Assembly (NCBI RefSeq): GCF_019697375.1
Contig: NZ_JAHCDI010000004.1
Span: 2,157,324 to 2,221,323 of the forward strand
Direction: 5' to 3'
Length of the DNA stretch: 64,000 bases
Source of the DNA: Micromonospora tarapacensis
GTDB taxonomy: Bacteria > Actinomycetota > Actinomycetes > Mycobacteriales > Micromonosporaceae
Shown: piece after piece, positions 54,576 to 63,769 of the stretch
Numbering within the stretch: the stretch's first letter is position 1
How the letters are laid out: each line of letters opens with the position of its first letter
Notes under the pieces: generated by a model
Seen by the model: the letters and a program-made list of their open reading frames with translations, nothing else
What the model was told of the DNA's origin: nothing
The model's database searches: none
Program-made: the position numbers and the translations under genes

Positions 54576-55874
54576 GTGGTGCCCGGCACGAGCCTCAAAG
54601 ACCGATACCGGCTGGGCCGGTTCCCGTTGGCCCACAGGGGAATGGCCGAAGTCTGGCCCGCGCAGGACACGCTGCTCGACCGACCGGTCATCGTGAAGTT
54701 CGTCGACGCCGCCAGGATGGACGCCGACCTGGTACGCCGGTTCCGCCGCGAGGCGCTGCTGACCGCCCGGCTCGACCACCCGGGCGTACCCGCCGTCCAC
54801 GACCTCGGCGAGCACGGTGGTCGGCCCTACGTGGTGCTCCAGAAGATCGACGGAGTGACCCTCTCCGACCTGGTCGCGGAGCAGGGTCCGCTGCCTCTCG
54901 GCTGGGTGGCCGCCATCGGCGCGCAGATCAGCAGCGTCCTGCTCGCCGCCCGGCGGCTCGGTCTCGTGCACCGGGACATCAAGCCGAGCAACGCCATGCT
55001 GGACCGCAGTGGCGCGGTGAAGGTGCTCGACTTCGGTCTCGCCGTCATGCCCGACGACGACCGCTACTCGCAGATCACCCAGACCGGGCAGGCCCTCGGC
55101 ACGTTGGGTTACATGGCCCCCGAACAGATCCGCGGCGAGCAGCCCGATCACCGCACCGACCTGTACGGGCTCGGGGCCACCCTCTTCGACCTGCTGACCG
55201 GCCGCCCACCGTTCGACGACGCGACCACCGCGACCACCGTGCGGCACCAGTTGGAGACTCCCCCGCCGCGCCCGGTCGAGCTACGGCCGGAGACTCCGGC
55301 CGTGCTCGACGACCTGGTGCACGCGCTGCTGGCGCGACACCCCGACGACCGGCCGGCCACCGCCGCCGACGTCTACCCCGTGCTGGTGCCGCTCTGCCAG
55401 GACCTGCCGCCGATCCCCGGCGTGCTCGACGACACCGCCGCAGCCGTGCGGGCGTACGCCGCGATCGTCGGACGCGTGCCGCAGCAGGCCCACTTCCGGG
55501 CGGCTTCCACCTCGGGGCCGACCACGATCGACGCCGAGCAGGCCGCACGGCACGCGGAACAGCTACAGGCCGCCGGGGAGTTCCGGGCCGCCGCCCGTCA
55601 GTGGCGGCGGCTCGCCGAGCACCGGGCCCGGCAGCACGGCGACGACGACTCGGTGGTCTTCGACCTGCGGCTGCGTGCCGCACGGGCCCACGTGGCGCTC
55701 GGCGAACACGACCGGGCGCTGCGGCAGTTCAACTCGCTGCTCCAGAGCAGGGAGCGAGCCGACGGGCCAGCGGATCCGGTCGTGGCGCAGCTGCGCCGGG
55801 AGATCGCCCGGCTCAACACCGGGCGGCCAGCCTCACCTCCTTCCCCACGACGCGGACCAGGCGCGGATCGCTGA
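54576..55874 (+). CDS. Ser/Thr protein kinase with helical C-terminal domain
   Basis: A 432-aa kinase with no transmembrane segment. GTG 54576 (VVPGTSLKDRYRLGRF) is chosen; a TATGCT -10-like box ends 7 bases upstream, suggesting a leaderless message. ATG 54474 is the longer alternative. Motifs: VIVKFVDAAR with the ATP-binding Lys, LVHRDIKPSNAML (catalytic Asp), VLDFGLAV (DFG) and YMAPEQI (APE). The glycine loop is weak (LGRFPLAHRGMAEV). After residue 300 a TPR-like helical region follows. Its 3' end overlaps the convergent gene by 62 bp. Confidence 0.88.
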   Translation: MVPGTSLKDRYRLGRFPLAHRGMAEVWPAQDTLLDRPVIVKFVDAARMDADLVRRFRREALLTARLDHPGVPAVHDLGEHGGRPYVVLQKIDGVTLSDLVAEQGPLPLGWVAAIGAQISSVLLAARRLGLVHRDIKPSNAMLDRSGAVKVLDFGLAVMPDDDRYSQITQTGQALGTLGYMAPEQIRGEQPDHRTDLYGLGATLFDLLTGRPPFDDATTATTVRHQLETPPPRPVELRPETPAVLDDLVHALLARHPDDRPATAADVYPVLVPLCQDLPPIPGVLDDTAAAVRAYAAIVGRVPQQAHFRAASTSGPTTIDAEQAARHAEQLQAAGEFRAAARQWRRLAEHRARQHGDDDSVVFDLRLRAARAHVALGEHDRALRQFNSLLQSRERADGPADPVVAQLRREIARLNTGRPASPPSPRRGPGADR

Positions 55875-56520
55875 ACAGCCGGGGCAGCAGCGCGGCCTTC
55901 TGCTCGGCGAAGCGACCCGCCCCGTAACGGAAGATCTGGGCGCAGTTCTGCCCGCGCGTCTCGGTGGTCAGGGCACGCGCGGCCAGCGGCGAGTACATCG
56001 CGCTGTGTTTCAACCAGGCGGCCTCCTCGCCGTGCCGGTCGAAGCCACGGCCACTTCCCGCGTGACCGAAGACGTCGTGCACCGCCCGGAACATGTCGTT
56101 CTCCCCGTCGCTGAGGTAGGGATGCGGGTTGCCGCTGGCCGCGCTGGCGAACACCTTCAGGCGGTGGTGCCGCACGTCCTCGACCATCGACTCGACGTCG
56201 GCGTACGGGTCCTCGTCGACGATCCGCACCGCCACACCCAGGCCACCGAACTCCGGCCGGCCCACCAGCAGGTGGTACTGCTGGAGGGTCTCCCGGCAGA
56301 ACGCCGCGTACGCGGTGTAGGCCCGTTCGTCGCGGACCGGCGCCGCCACGTACGCGTCGGCGATCGCCGCGCCGAGCACGGAGTCAAGGCGCACTCGCGC
56401 GTACACCTGGGGTGTGGTGGTGTGGGTGGAGCCGGAGCCGAATCGCCGCACGCCGTCCACGACGAACTCGACCGGCGGAAAGCACGGGGATGGCGCGGGC
56501 GGCAACGTGGTTACGGACAA
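55813..56520 (-). CDS. Uncharacterised HDxxGH protein
   Basis: 235 aa from a TTG at 56520; no family name recalled with certainty. Conserved-looking core: AVHDVFGHAGSGRGFDRHGEE then WLKHSAMYSPLAARALTTE. The HDVFGH plus downstream Glu recalls the iron ligands (HExxGH/HDxxGH and Glu) of biopterin-dependent aromatic amino-acid hydroxylases, so a metal-dependent oxygenase-like fold is possible. The better start, ATG 56530 with AAGGAGG, is in another frame, which hints at another one-base error near 56510-56530. It overlaps the kinase gene tail-to-tail. Confidence 0.6.
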   Translation of the reverse strand: MSVTTLPPAPSPCFPPVEFVVDGVRRFGSGSTHTTTPQVYARVRLDSVLGAAIADAYVAAPVRDERAYTAYAAFCRETLQQYHLLVGRPEFGGLGVAVRIVDEDPYADVESMVEDVRHHRLKVFASAASGNPHPYLSDGENDMFRAVHDVFGHAGSGRGFDRHGEEAAWLKHSAMYSPLAARALTTETRGQNCAQIFRYGAGRFAEQKAALLPRLFSDPRLVRVVGKEVRLAARC

Positions 56521-56567
56521 GGGTGTTCATGGTCCTCCTTGGATCGTGGGTGACGTGGAGCCTGCGG

Positions 56568-56738
56568 TCAGCGGGTTGCCGCGCCGACCCGGGCATCGTG
56601 CGGCGGCGAGCCGTTGCCGGCGGTGGGGACCTGTTCGCACCGCAGCAACTCGCCGAGGACCCGGATCTCGGAGACCCGACGGTCCTGATGGACCTTTGCG
56701 ATCTTTCCGATGGTGGTGCTGCGCCCACGACGTGGCAT
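56568..56738 (-). CDS. Small basic protein, 56 aa
   Basis: ATG 56738 follows GTTGGAGG at ideal spacing and reads MPRRGRSTTIGKIAKVHQDR...RVLGELLRCEQVPTAG to TGA at 56568. It lies 37 bp upstream of the HDxxGH gene on the same strand. Basic, with no membrane segment; function unknown. The ribosome site and position support it as real. Confidence 0.5.
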   Translation of the reverse strand: MPRRGRSTTIGKIAKVHQDRRVSEIRVLGELLRCEQVPTAGNGSPPHDARVGAATR

Positions 56739-56833
56739 CGATCCTCCAACCAGGCTTGTGAAGCGGAACTGCCGAGAAACATAGAGCCTGTGAACAGTGC
56801 GCACAAGCTCAATCACCATGCTAGCGTTCACGT

Positions 56834-58921
56834 GTGACACGAGAGCCGGGCACGGCCCCCAGCAAGGCCACCCTGACCGCCAGCGGCATCGCGCGGCTGG
56901 CCAACGTCGGCCGGGCCGCGGTGAGCAACTGGCGTCGCCGGTACGTCGACTTCCCGGCGCCCGTCGGCGGCACCCCGACCAGCCCGTCCTTCGACGCCGG
57001 AGAGGTCGAGCAGTGGCTCCGCCAGCACGGCCGGCTGCACCGGGCCGGCACCGAGCAGTGGGCCTGGCGGCAGATCGAGAGCTTCCAACCGGCATCGCAG
57101 ATCAGCGACGTGCTCGGCATCGCCGGTGCGCTCCTGCTCGCCCGCGCCGCAGCGCCCGACACCCCCGGCGGCGACCTGCCCACCACCCGGCAGCTCGTCA
57201 CCCGGCTGCGCACCCTGCACCCCGAGCTGGCCGAGCTGGTCGGCGACCTCCTACCGAAGCAGTGGACCGCGCAGCTCACCACGCTGCTGGGCACGGTCGA
57301 CCAACTCGGCGCCGAGCAGGGCCCGGAAGCCGCCTTCGAATACCTGCACAGCCAGTACGCCACCTCGGCCCACTCGCTGTCCGGCCTGGCCGGCACGCCC
57401 GACACCGTCGCCGAGGTGATGCTGGCCCTCGCCGGCCACGGCGCCGACACGTTCGACTTCACCAGCGGCACCGGATCGATCCTGCGGATGGCCGCCGACC
57501 AGGCCCTGCGGGCCGGCACCGTCACCCGCTGCCACGCACAGGAGATCAACCCGCAGTACGCCCTGATCACCCTGCTGCGGCTGTGGTTCGTGCAGCTGCG
57601 GGCCGGCCACGACGCGCCACCCCCCGCCGTGCACGTCGGCGACAGCCTGCTCGCCGACGCGCTGCCCGACCTGCGGGCCGACGTGGTCGTGGCGAACTTC
57701 CCGTTCGGCATCCACGAGTGGGGCCACGACCGTCTCGCCTACGACCCCCGCTGGGCATACGGCCTGCCCCCACGCACCGAACCGGAACTCGCCTGGGTGC
57801 AACACGCCCTGGCCCACCTCGCCCCACACGGCACCGCCGTCGTGCTCATGCCGCCGGCCGCCGCGTCACGCCCCGCCGGCCGTCGGGTCCGCGCCGAATT
57901 GATCCGCCACGGCGCACTGCGCGCCGTCATCGCCCTGCCGGCCGGACTGATGCCGCCGGCCGGCATCGGCCTGCACGTCTGGGTGCTCACCCCACCCGAT
58001 CCACAGCACCCACACAGCCCCGACCTGCTCGTGGTCGACACCACCACCGCAGCGGCCGGCCGGAGCCTCACCGAGATCGTCGGCACCGCCTGGGCGGCAT
58101 ACCAGTCCGACAACTACACCGACGAGCCCGGCGTCCACCGCAGCGTGCCCACCATCGAGATGCTCGACGACCAGGTCGACCTGACACCGCAACGCCACCT
58201 GCCGCAGGCCGGCGAGCTGACCGCCGACCCGAACCGGACCATCGCCCGCCTCGACGCCTTCGACCAGCTCCTCCACCAGCTGCGAGGCGGCCTGCCGGCC
58301 GTACGACAGGCGGCCCGGCCACCGCTGCGCGAGGCACCCCAGGCCGACATCGCCGACCTGATCCGATCCGGCAGCATCTCCGTACAGCGCGCCGTCTCCC
58401 GGGCCCGATCCACCCGCGCCACCGCCGGCACCGCCGTGCTGACCGCCACCGACATCCTGGCCGGCGGCCCGGCCACCGGCGCGGCCACCCGCACCGACGA
58501 CGACGAACCCGGACCGACGGTACGCCCCGGCGACATCCTCGTCCCCGTCATCGGCCACCGGATCAGCGCCCGGGTGGCCACACCCGACCAGGTCGGCGCG
58601 GAACTCGGCCCCGGCGCCCAACTGATCCGCGTCGACACGACCCGCTTCGACCCGTGGTTCGTCGCCGGCGTCATCTCCCGCACCGACAACGCGCGCATCG
58701 CCGGCCGCTCCGCCAGCACCGCCAACGGCGCCCTACGCATCGACATCCGACGACTCACCATCCCCGTCGTGCCGCTGGAGCAGCAACAGGCGTACGGTCA
58801 CGCCTTCCGCCAACTCGTCGAGTTCCGCACCACCCTCGACCGGGCGGCAACGACCGGAGCCGCCCTGGCCCGCGAGCTCAGCGACAGCCTGGCAGCCGGC
58901 GCCCTCGGACTCGCACCCTGA
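56834..58921 (+). CDS. N6-adenine DNA methyltransferase with HTH and specificity-like regions
   Basis: A 695-aa protein starting at GTG 56834 without a ribosome site (probably leaderless). Residues 10-60 form a DNA-binding helix-turn-helix (ASGIARLANVGRAAVSNWRRR). The methylase core has FDFTSGTGSILRMAADQAL (SAM motif) and VVVANFPFGIHEWG, a variant (NFPF) of the N-P-P-Y/F catalytic motif. The C-terminal 250 residues contain a coupling helix and TRD-like sequence (RPGDILVPVIGHR; FDPWFVAGVISRTDN), as in type I/PglX-like enzymes where M and S functions are fused. No restriction subunit is nearby. Confidence 0.8.
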   Translation: MTREPGTAPSKATLTASGIARLANVGRAAVSNWRRRYVDFPAPVGGTPTSPSFDAGEVEQWLRQHGRLHRAGTEQWAWRQIESFQPASQISDVLGIAGALLLARAAAPDTPGGDLPTTRQLVTRLRTLHPELAELVGDLLPKQWTAQLTTLLGTVDQLGAEQGPEAAFEYLHSQYATSAHSLSGLAGTPDTVAEVMLALAGHGADTFDFTSGTGSILRMAADQALRAGTVTRCHAQEINPQYALITLLRLWFVQLRAGHDAPPPAVHVGDSLLADALPDLRADVVVANFPFGIHEWGHDRLAYDPRWAYGLPPRTEPELAWVQHALAHLAPHGTAVVLMPPAAASRPAGRRVRAELIRHGALRAVIALPAGLMPPAGIGLHVWVLTPPDPQHPHSPDLLVVDTTTAAAGRSLTEIVGTAWAAYQSDNYTDEPGVHRSVPTIEMLDDQVDLTPQRHLPQAGELTADPNRTIARLDAFDQLLHQLRGGLPAVRQAARPPLREAPQADIADLIRSGSISVQRAVSRARSTRATAGTAVLTATDILAGGPATGAATRTDDDEPGPTVRPGDILVPVIGHRISARVATPDQVGAELGPGAQLIRVDTTRFDPWFVAGVISRTDNARIAGRSASTANGALRIDIRRLTIPVVPLEQQQAYGHAFRQLVEFRTTLDRAATTGAALARELSDSLAAGALGLAP

Positions 58922-59029
58922 CCGGGCCGACGACACTGCCCCAGCGCGCTGCACCCAGCATCGCTCTCAGACATCGAGCGTTTGCATGATGCCGTCACGA
59001 CCCGCCGCCGGAACCCCTAAGGTGGACGA

Positions 59030-59173
59030 ATGGGGCGTCCTCCGGCCGGCGCGTCGCTCGCCCTCGCCGCCGTCGACCGGCGGCAACGACCCGCCGCGCT
59101 CGCCGACGCCGCCATCGCCGCCGCCTGGGCGGAACTCGGTCGGCGAGCCGTCCGGCTCGACCGGGACGGCTGA
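59030..59173 (+). CDS. Small hypothetical protein, 47 aa
   Basis: ATG 59030 is preceded by AAGGTGG at 5 bases. It reads MGRPPAGASLALAAVDRRQR...AAIAAAWAELGRRAVRLDR, Ala/Arg-rich and helical. It lies 108 bp after the methylase. It may be real because of its ribosome site, but composition alone could produce such a frame. The remaining sequence to 59344 shows no gene. Confidence 0.35.
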   Translation: MGRPPAGASLALAAVDRRQRPAALADAAIAAAWAELGRRAVRLDRDG

Positions 59174-59344
59174 CGCGCTCAGCGACACCGGGGGCGTGGC
59201 CCGCGGTCACCGCCGTCTCCACCATGAGGGCGTACACGAAAGCCTGCGGCGGGTTGCCGCGCAGTTGCCGTGACCGCCGGGGCTGCGTAGTAGCCGCGTA
59301 CGCGGGTAGACCCGGGCCCGAGGCGAGGTGACCGGAGGCGCCAG

Positions 59345-60354
59345 ATGGGTCGGAACCGGCGGGACGCGCAGGTGGCGGTGGTCACGGGTGCCAGTGCGGG
59401 GGTGGGACGGGCGACGGTGCGGCTGCTGGCCGAGCGTGGCATCGCCGTCGCGCTGCTCGCCCGGGGCGGGTCGGGCTCGACGCCGCCGCCGCGGAGGTGC
59501 GGGCGGCCGGCGGCCGGCCGCTGCCGGTCGAGGTCGACATGGCCGACTACCCGCAGGTGGCCGCCGCCGCGGAACGGATCGAAGCGGAACTCGGCCCGAT
59601 CGACCTGTGGATCAACGACGCCTTCAGCTCCGTCTTCGCACCGTTCCAGCAGACCCGGCCGGAGGAGTTCCGCCGCGCGATGGAAGTCAGCTACCTCGGC
59701 TACGTGCACGGCACCCGGGTCGCCCTGTCCCACATGACACCCCGCAACCGGGGCACGATCGTGCAGGTCTCCTCGGCGCTGGCCTATCGCGGGATCCCGT
59801 TGCAGGCGACCTACTGCGGTGCCAAGCACGCCATCGTCGGCTTCACCGAGGCGCTCCGCTGCGAGCTGCTGCACGACCGCAGCGACGTCAAGGTCACCAT
59901 GGTGCACCTACCGGCGCTCAACACCCCCCAGTTCGACTGGCTGCTGTCCCGGCTGCCGCGCCACGCCGAACCGGTCCCACCGATCTACGAACCCGTCGTC
60001 GCGGCCCGGACGATCGTCGCCGCGGCCGAACGACCGCACCGCCGCGCCTACTGGGTGGGCGCCTCGACAGCGTTGACCATCATCGGCAACCGCGTCGCAC
60101 CGGGACTGCTCGACCACTACCTGGCCCGGACCGGCTACCGGTCACAGCAGACCAGCCAGCCCGCCGACCCGGACCGGCCGGACAACCTGTGGCACCCACT
60201 CGACGGCCCCGGCGGGCGAGACCACGGAACCCGAGGCAGCTTCACCGGTCGATCCCACGGGCGCAGCCCGCAGGCATGGCTGTCGCGTCACCGCGTACTC
60301 ACCACGATCGGAGCCGGCGTGGTGCTGGGCCTGCTCGCCTGGCGCCGCCGCTGA
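59345..60354 (+). pseudogene. Short-chain dehydrogenase (SDR), single-base frameshift
   Basis: ATG 59345 follows GGAGG. The NAD(P)-binding motif VVTGASAGVGRATV and LLARG read in the first frame. At the G-run 59463-59466 one base is missing and the expected VGLDAAAAEVRAAGG continues in the next frame to the stop at 60354. Downstream are the catalytic Ser region VQVSSALAYRG and YCGAKHAIVG (YxxxK). The C-terminus carries an extra about 90 residues ending in a short hydrophobic segment (TIGAGVVLGLLAW). It would be about 335 aa if repaired. Confidence 0.75.
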
Positions 60355-60420
60355 CCGACGCCGGCACCGCGAAGCCCGGCCGTGGCCTGTCGCTCCCGAA
60401 GGAGCTGAGCCAAAGCCGGT

Positions 60421-60453
60421 GCCCCGGGTGCCGCCCGGCGCGGCACCCGGGGC
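60421..60453. terminator. Strong bidirectional hairpin
   Basis: GCCCCGGGTGCCGC, loop CCGGC, then the exact complement GCGGCACCCGGGGC: a perfect 14-bp stem between the convergent SDR and GH1 genes. It lacks a T-tract, as is usual for high-GC actinomycete terminators. Confidence 0.8.
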
Positions 60454-60474
60454 GTCCCGGGCCCCGTCGGCCCG

Positions 60475-61890
60475 CTATCCGCGCGCCGCGACGGTGTCGA
60501 CCGTCGCGGTGCGCCGCTGGTGGGCGCGGATCGTCTCGGCGTAGCGGGTGCCGCTCGCCTTGACCGTCCGCTGTTGGGTGGCGTAGTCGACGTGCACCAG
60601 CCCGAAGCGCTTGTCGTAGCCGTACGCCCATTCGAAGTTGTCCAGCAGCGACCAGGCGAAGTAGCCGGCCACCGGAGCGCCCCGGCCGGCCGCCGCCGCG
60701 CAGGCCGCCAGGTGCCGGTCCAGATGGTCGGTGCGCTCGGGGTCGGTGACGGTGCCGTCGGCGGCGACCACGTCCGGCCAGGCCGAGCCGCTCTCGGTGA
60801 CCAGGATCCGCTCCGGGGCGTACTCCTCGCTCACCTCCACCAGCAGCCGTTCCAGGCCGGCCGGGTGCACCTCCCAGTCCATCGCGGTGTGTGCCGCGCC
60901 GGGCACCCGGACCTGCCGGGCGTACGGTGCCGGACCGTCCGGGTCGTCGGTCACCACCTGCCGGAAGTAGTAGTTGACGCCGAGGAAGTCGATCGGGGCG
61001 GCGATCACCGCCAGGTCGTCGCCGCGTACCGGCGGCTCGATGCCGTAGGTCGCCACCGTGTCGGCCGGGTAGCCGCGGCCGTGCAGCGGGTCCAGCCACC
61101 AGCGGTTGACGTGCCCGTCCATCCGGCGGGCGGCGGCGACGTCGGTGGGGCGGTCGGTGGCCGCCTCGATCGGGCTGAGGTTGAGCACCGGCCCGATCGA
61201 CGCCGGGTGGGCGGCGTTGGCCCGGATCGCGGCGGTGGCCAGGCCGTGCCCGAGCAGCACGTGGTGGGCGGCCGGCACGGCGCGGGCCAAGTCCCGCTCG
61301 CCGGGGGCCATCCGGCCCTCCAGGTGGCCGATCCAGGCGATGCAGAGCGGCTCGTTGACGGTGCACCAGTCGCTCACCCGGTCGCCGAGGCGGGCCGCCA
61401 CCACCGCGGCGTAGTCGGCGAACGCCTCGGCGGTCTCCCGGCGCGGCCAGCCGCCCCGGTCCTGCAACGCCTGCGGCAGGTCCCAGTGGTAGAGCGTCAC
61501 GAACGGCCGGATGCCGGCGGCGAGCAGGGCGTCCACCAGCCGGTCGTAGAAGTCCAGCCCGGCGGGGTTGACCCGGCCGACGCCGTCAGGCCGGACCCGG
61601 GGCCAGGCCACCGAGAAGCGGTACGCCCCGACGCCCAGGCCACGCATCAGCGCGACGTCCTGCGGCCACCGGTGGTAGTGGTCGCAGGCGACGTCACCGG
61701 TGTCGCCGTTGTCGATGGCGCCCGGCCGGGCGCAGAAGGTGTCCCAGATGGAGGGTTCGCGGCCGTCGGCGCGGACGGCGCCCTCGATCTGGTAGGCCGA
61801 CGTGGCGACGCCCCAGAGGAAGTCGGGCGGCAGCGTGGACAGGTCCGGCACGGGCGGTTTCTCCTCGGTTCTCGCGGTGGACGGGCTCAC
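60475..61890 (-). CDS. GH1 beta-glucosidase
   Basis: A 471-aa cytoplasmic glycosidase. GTG 61890 overlaps the upstream permease stop (GTGA). Motifs: [16 protein letters not shown] at the N-terminus, WCTVNEP with the acid/base Glu, and [10 protein letters not shown] with the nucleophile Glu (Ser replaces the usual Asn of TENG). [21 protein letters not shown] closes the barrel. It cleaves beta-glucosides such as cellobiose, brought in by the importer it follows. Confidence 0.94.
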   Translation of the reverse strand: MSPSTARTEEKPPVPDLSTLPPDFLWGVATSAYQIEGAVRADGREPSIWDTFCARPGAIDNGDTGDVACDHYHRWPQDVALMRGLGVGAYRFSVAWPRVRPDGVGRVNPAGLDFYDRLVDALLAAGIRPFVTLYHWDLPQALQDRGGWPRRETAEAFADYAAVVAARLGDRVSDWCTVNEPLCIAWIGHLEGRMAPGERDLARAVPAAHHVLLGHGLATAAIRANAAHPASIGPVLNLSPIEAATDRPTDVAAARRMDGHVNRWWLDPLHGRGYPADTVATYGIEPPVRGDDLAVIAAPIDFLGVNYYFRQVVTDDPDGPAPYARQVRVPGAAHTAMDWEVHPAGLERLLVEVSEEYAPERILVTESGSAWPDVVAADGTVTDPERTDHLDRHLAACAAAAGRGAPVAGYFAWSLLDNFEWAYGYDKRFGLVHVDYATQQRTVKASGTRYAETIRAHQRRTATVDTVAARG

Positions 61891-62726
61891 TTGACGGCTC
61901 CGGCGGTGAGACCGGCGACGAAGTAGCGCTGCAACGCCAGGAAGCCGGCGACCACCGGCACGCTCACCACCAGGGAGGCGGCCATCACCTGGTTCCAGTA
62001 GACGTTGAACTGGGTGGCGTAGCCCTGGAGGCCGACGGCGAGGGTGCGGCTGTCCTCGTTGGTCAGCACGGAGGCGAAGAGCACCTCGCCCCAGGCGGTC
62101 ATGAAGGCGTAGACGGTCACCGCGACCACGCCCGGCACGGCCGCCGGCAGCACCACCTGGAACAGGGTGCGCAGCGGGCCGGCGCCGTCGACCTGGGCGG
62201 CCTCGTCGAGGCCGCGCGGGATGGAGTCGAAGTAGCCGACCAGCATCCAGATCGAGAACGGCAGCGAGAAGGTGAGGTAGGTGACGATCAGACCGGTGCG
62301 GCTGGCGTAGAGCGCGATGCCGGTGGCGTTGCCGAGGTTGACGTAGATCAGGAACAGCGGCAGCAGGAACAGGATGCCGGGGAACATCTGGGTGGACAGC
62401 ACGGTCACCGAGAAGATCTGCCGGCCACGGAACCGGTACCGGCTGACCGCGTACGCGGCGAAGATCGCCACGGCGACCGAGAAGACCGCCGCGACGCTGG
62501 CCACCAGCAGACTGTTGAGCAGGTAACGGCCGAGCGGGACGGTGGACCACATGTCCACGAACGCCTGCAAGGTGGGACGCCGGGGCCACCAGGTGAAGGG
62601 GCCCTGGACGTCCTGCAACGGTTTGATCGCCGAGCTGACCATCACGTAGAGCGGGACGAGGACGAAGCCGGTCAGCAGGGTCAGCACGATCCGGCGCGAC
62701 CAGCGTTCGGCGGCGGTCTCACGCAT
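61887..62726 (-). CDS. Sugar ABC transporter permease, MalG type
   Basis: A 279-aa permease with six helices and the EAA loop [20 protein letters not shown], ending [13 protein letters not shown]. It overlaps the MalF-type gene by 8 bp and the GH1 gene by 4 bp. It is the inner-membrane half of a beta-glucoside importer. Confidence 0.93.
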   Translation of the reverse strand: MRETAAERWSRRIVLTLLTGFVLVPLYVMVSSAIKPLQDVQGPFTWWPRRPTLQAFVDMWSTVPLGRYLLNSLLVASVAAVFSVAVAIFAAYAVSRYRFRGRQIFSVTVLSTQMFPGILFLLPLFLIYVNLGNATGIALYASRTGLIVTYLTFSLPFSIWMLVGYFDSIPRGLDEAAQVDGAGPLRTLFQVVLPAAVPGVVAVTVYAFMTAWGEVLFASVLTNEDSRTLAVGLQGYATQFNVYWNQVMAASLVVSVPVVAGFLALQRYFVAGLTAGAVK

Positions 62727-63705
62727 CGTTCCTCCGTCGGTTGGTCAGCAGCAGGTATCCGGCGGTGACCACGAGCAGGAACAGCAGCAGCGCCACCGAC
62801 ATCGCCGAGCCGGAGCCGAAGTCCCAGGTCTGGAATGAGCTGCGGTAGATGTGCAGCGAGATGAGGTCGGCCTCGGCCGGGGCGGAGCCGCCGAAGAGGA
62901 CGTACGGGGTGTTGAAGTCGTTGAACGTCCAGAGGAACAGCACGAGCAGCAGGACCAGGTTCACCGGGCGCAGCATCGGCAGGGTCACCGAGCGCAGCCG
63001 CCGCCAGAACCCGGCGCCGTCCATCGCGGCGGCCTCGTAAAACTCGTCGGGGATGTTCTGCAGGCCGGCCATCACGCAGAGGAACGCGAACGGCCAGGTC
63101 CGCCAGATCGACACGACCAGCAGGGCGACGAAGCTGTTGTCGCCGATCAGCCAGAACGGCGGCTCGTCGAGCAGGTTGAGCTGGTCGACGAGGACGTGAT
63201 TGACCAGGCCGGTGTCGCGCTGGAAGAGGAAGGTCCAGGTGATGACGGCGGTGTAGACCGGCAGCGCGTACGGGGTGAGGAAGAGCGCGCGCAGCACGGC
63301 CCGGCCCCGGAACGGTCGTTGCAGCAGCACGGCGGCGGTGGTGCCGAGCACCCAGGACAGACCGACGGAGAGCACCGTGTAGACGACGGTGACCCGGAAC
63401 GAGCGCAGCAGGTCCGCGCCGGCCGCGGTGTTGACGTCCAGCACCACCCGGTAGTTGTCCAGACCCACGAACGGTGCGCCGGACCAGTCGCGAATGTGGA
63501 ACTGGGTCAGCTCCAGCAGGCTCATCCACGCCCCGACGAGCATCGGGATCACGTGGATCGCCAGCTCCAGCACGATGGCCGGAGCGAGCAGCAGGTACGG
63601 CAGCAGTGACCGGCGGGGCTGGCGGGCGGGCCGTCCGGCGGGTCTGCCGGCGGTGGCCGGTGGTGGGCCGGACGCGGTGCCGGCCAGCGGGGTGGTGGTT
63701 GCCAT
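62719..63705 (-). CDS. Sugar ABC transporter permease, MalF type
   Basis: A 328-aa permease. An N-terminal Pro/Arg-rich cytoplasmic stretch of about 35 residues precedes six helices. EAA loop EFYEAAAMDGAGFWRRLRSV. It pairs with the MalG-type subunit downstream; the binding-protein gene is 64 bp upstream, separated by a hairpin that may tune subunit ratios. Confidence 0.93.
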   Translation of the reverse strand: MATTTPLAGTASGPPPATAGRPAGRPARQPRRSLLPYLLLAPAIVLELAIHVIPMLVGAWMSLLELTQFHIRDWSGAPFVGLDNYRVVLDVNTAAGADLLRSFRVTVVYTVLSVGLSWVLGTTAAVLLQRPFRGRAVLRALFLTPYALPVYTAVITWTFLFQRDTGLVNHVLVDQLNLLDEPPFWLIGDNSFVALLVVSIWRTWPFAFLCVMAGLQNIPDEFYEAAAMDGAGFWRRLRSVTLPMLRPVNLVLLLVLFLWTFNDFNTPYVLFGGSAPAEADLISLHIYRSSFQTWDFGSGSAMSVALLLFLLVVTAGYLLLTNRRRNDA

Positions 63706-63721
63706 TCAGGTCCCTTCGCGG

Positions 63722-63760
63722 GCTGGCCATGGGAGGGTCGGCGGACCTCCCACGGCCAGC
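63722..63760. terminator. Intercistronic stem-loop between binding protein and permease
   Basis: A 15-bp stem with one mismatch (GCTGGCCATGGGAGG / CCTCCCACGGCCAGC) and a 9-base loop, between the binding-protein stop and the MalF-type start. It probably attenuates read-through so that the binding protein is made in excess. Confidence 0.6.
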
Positions 63761-63769
63761 GGTCCGTGG

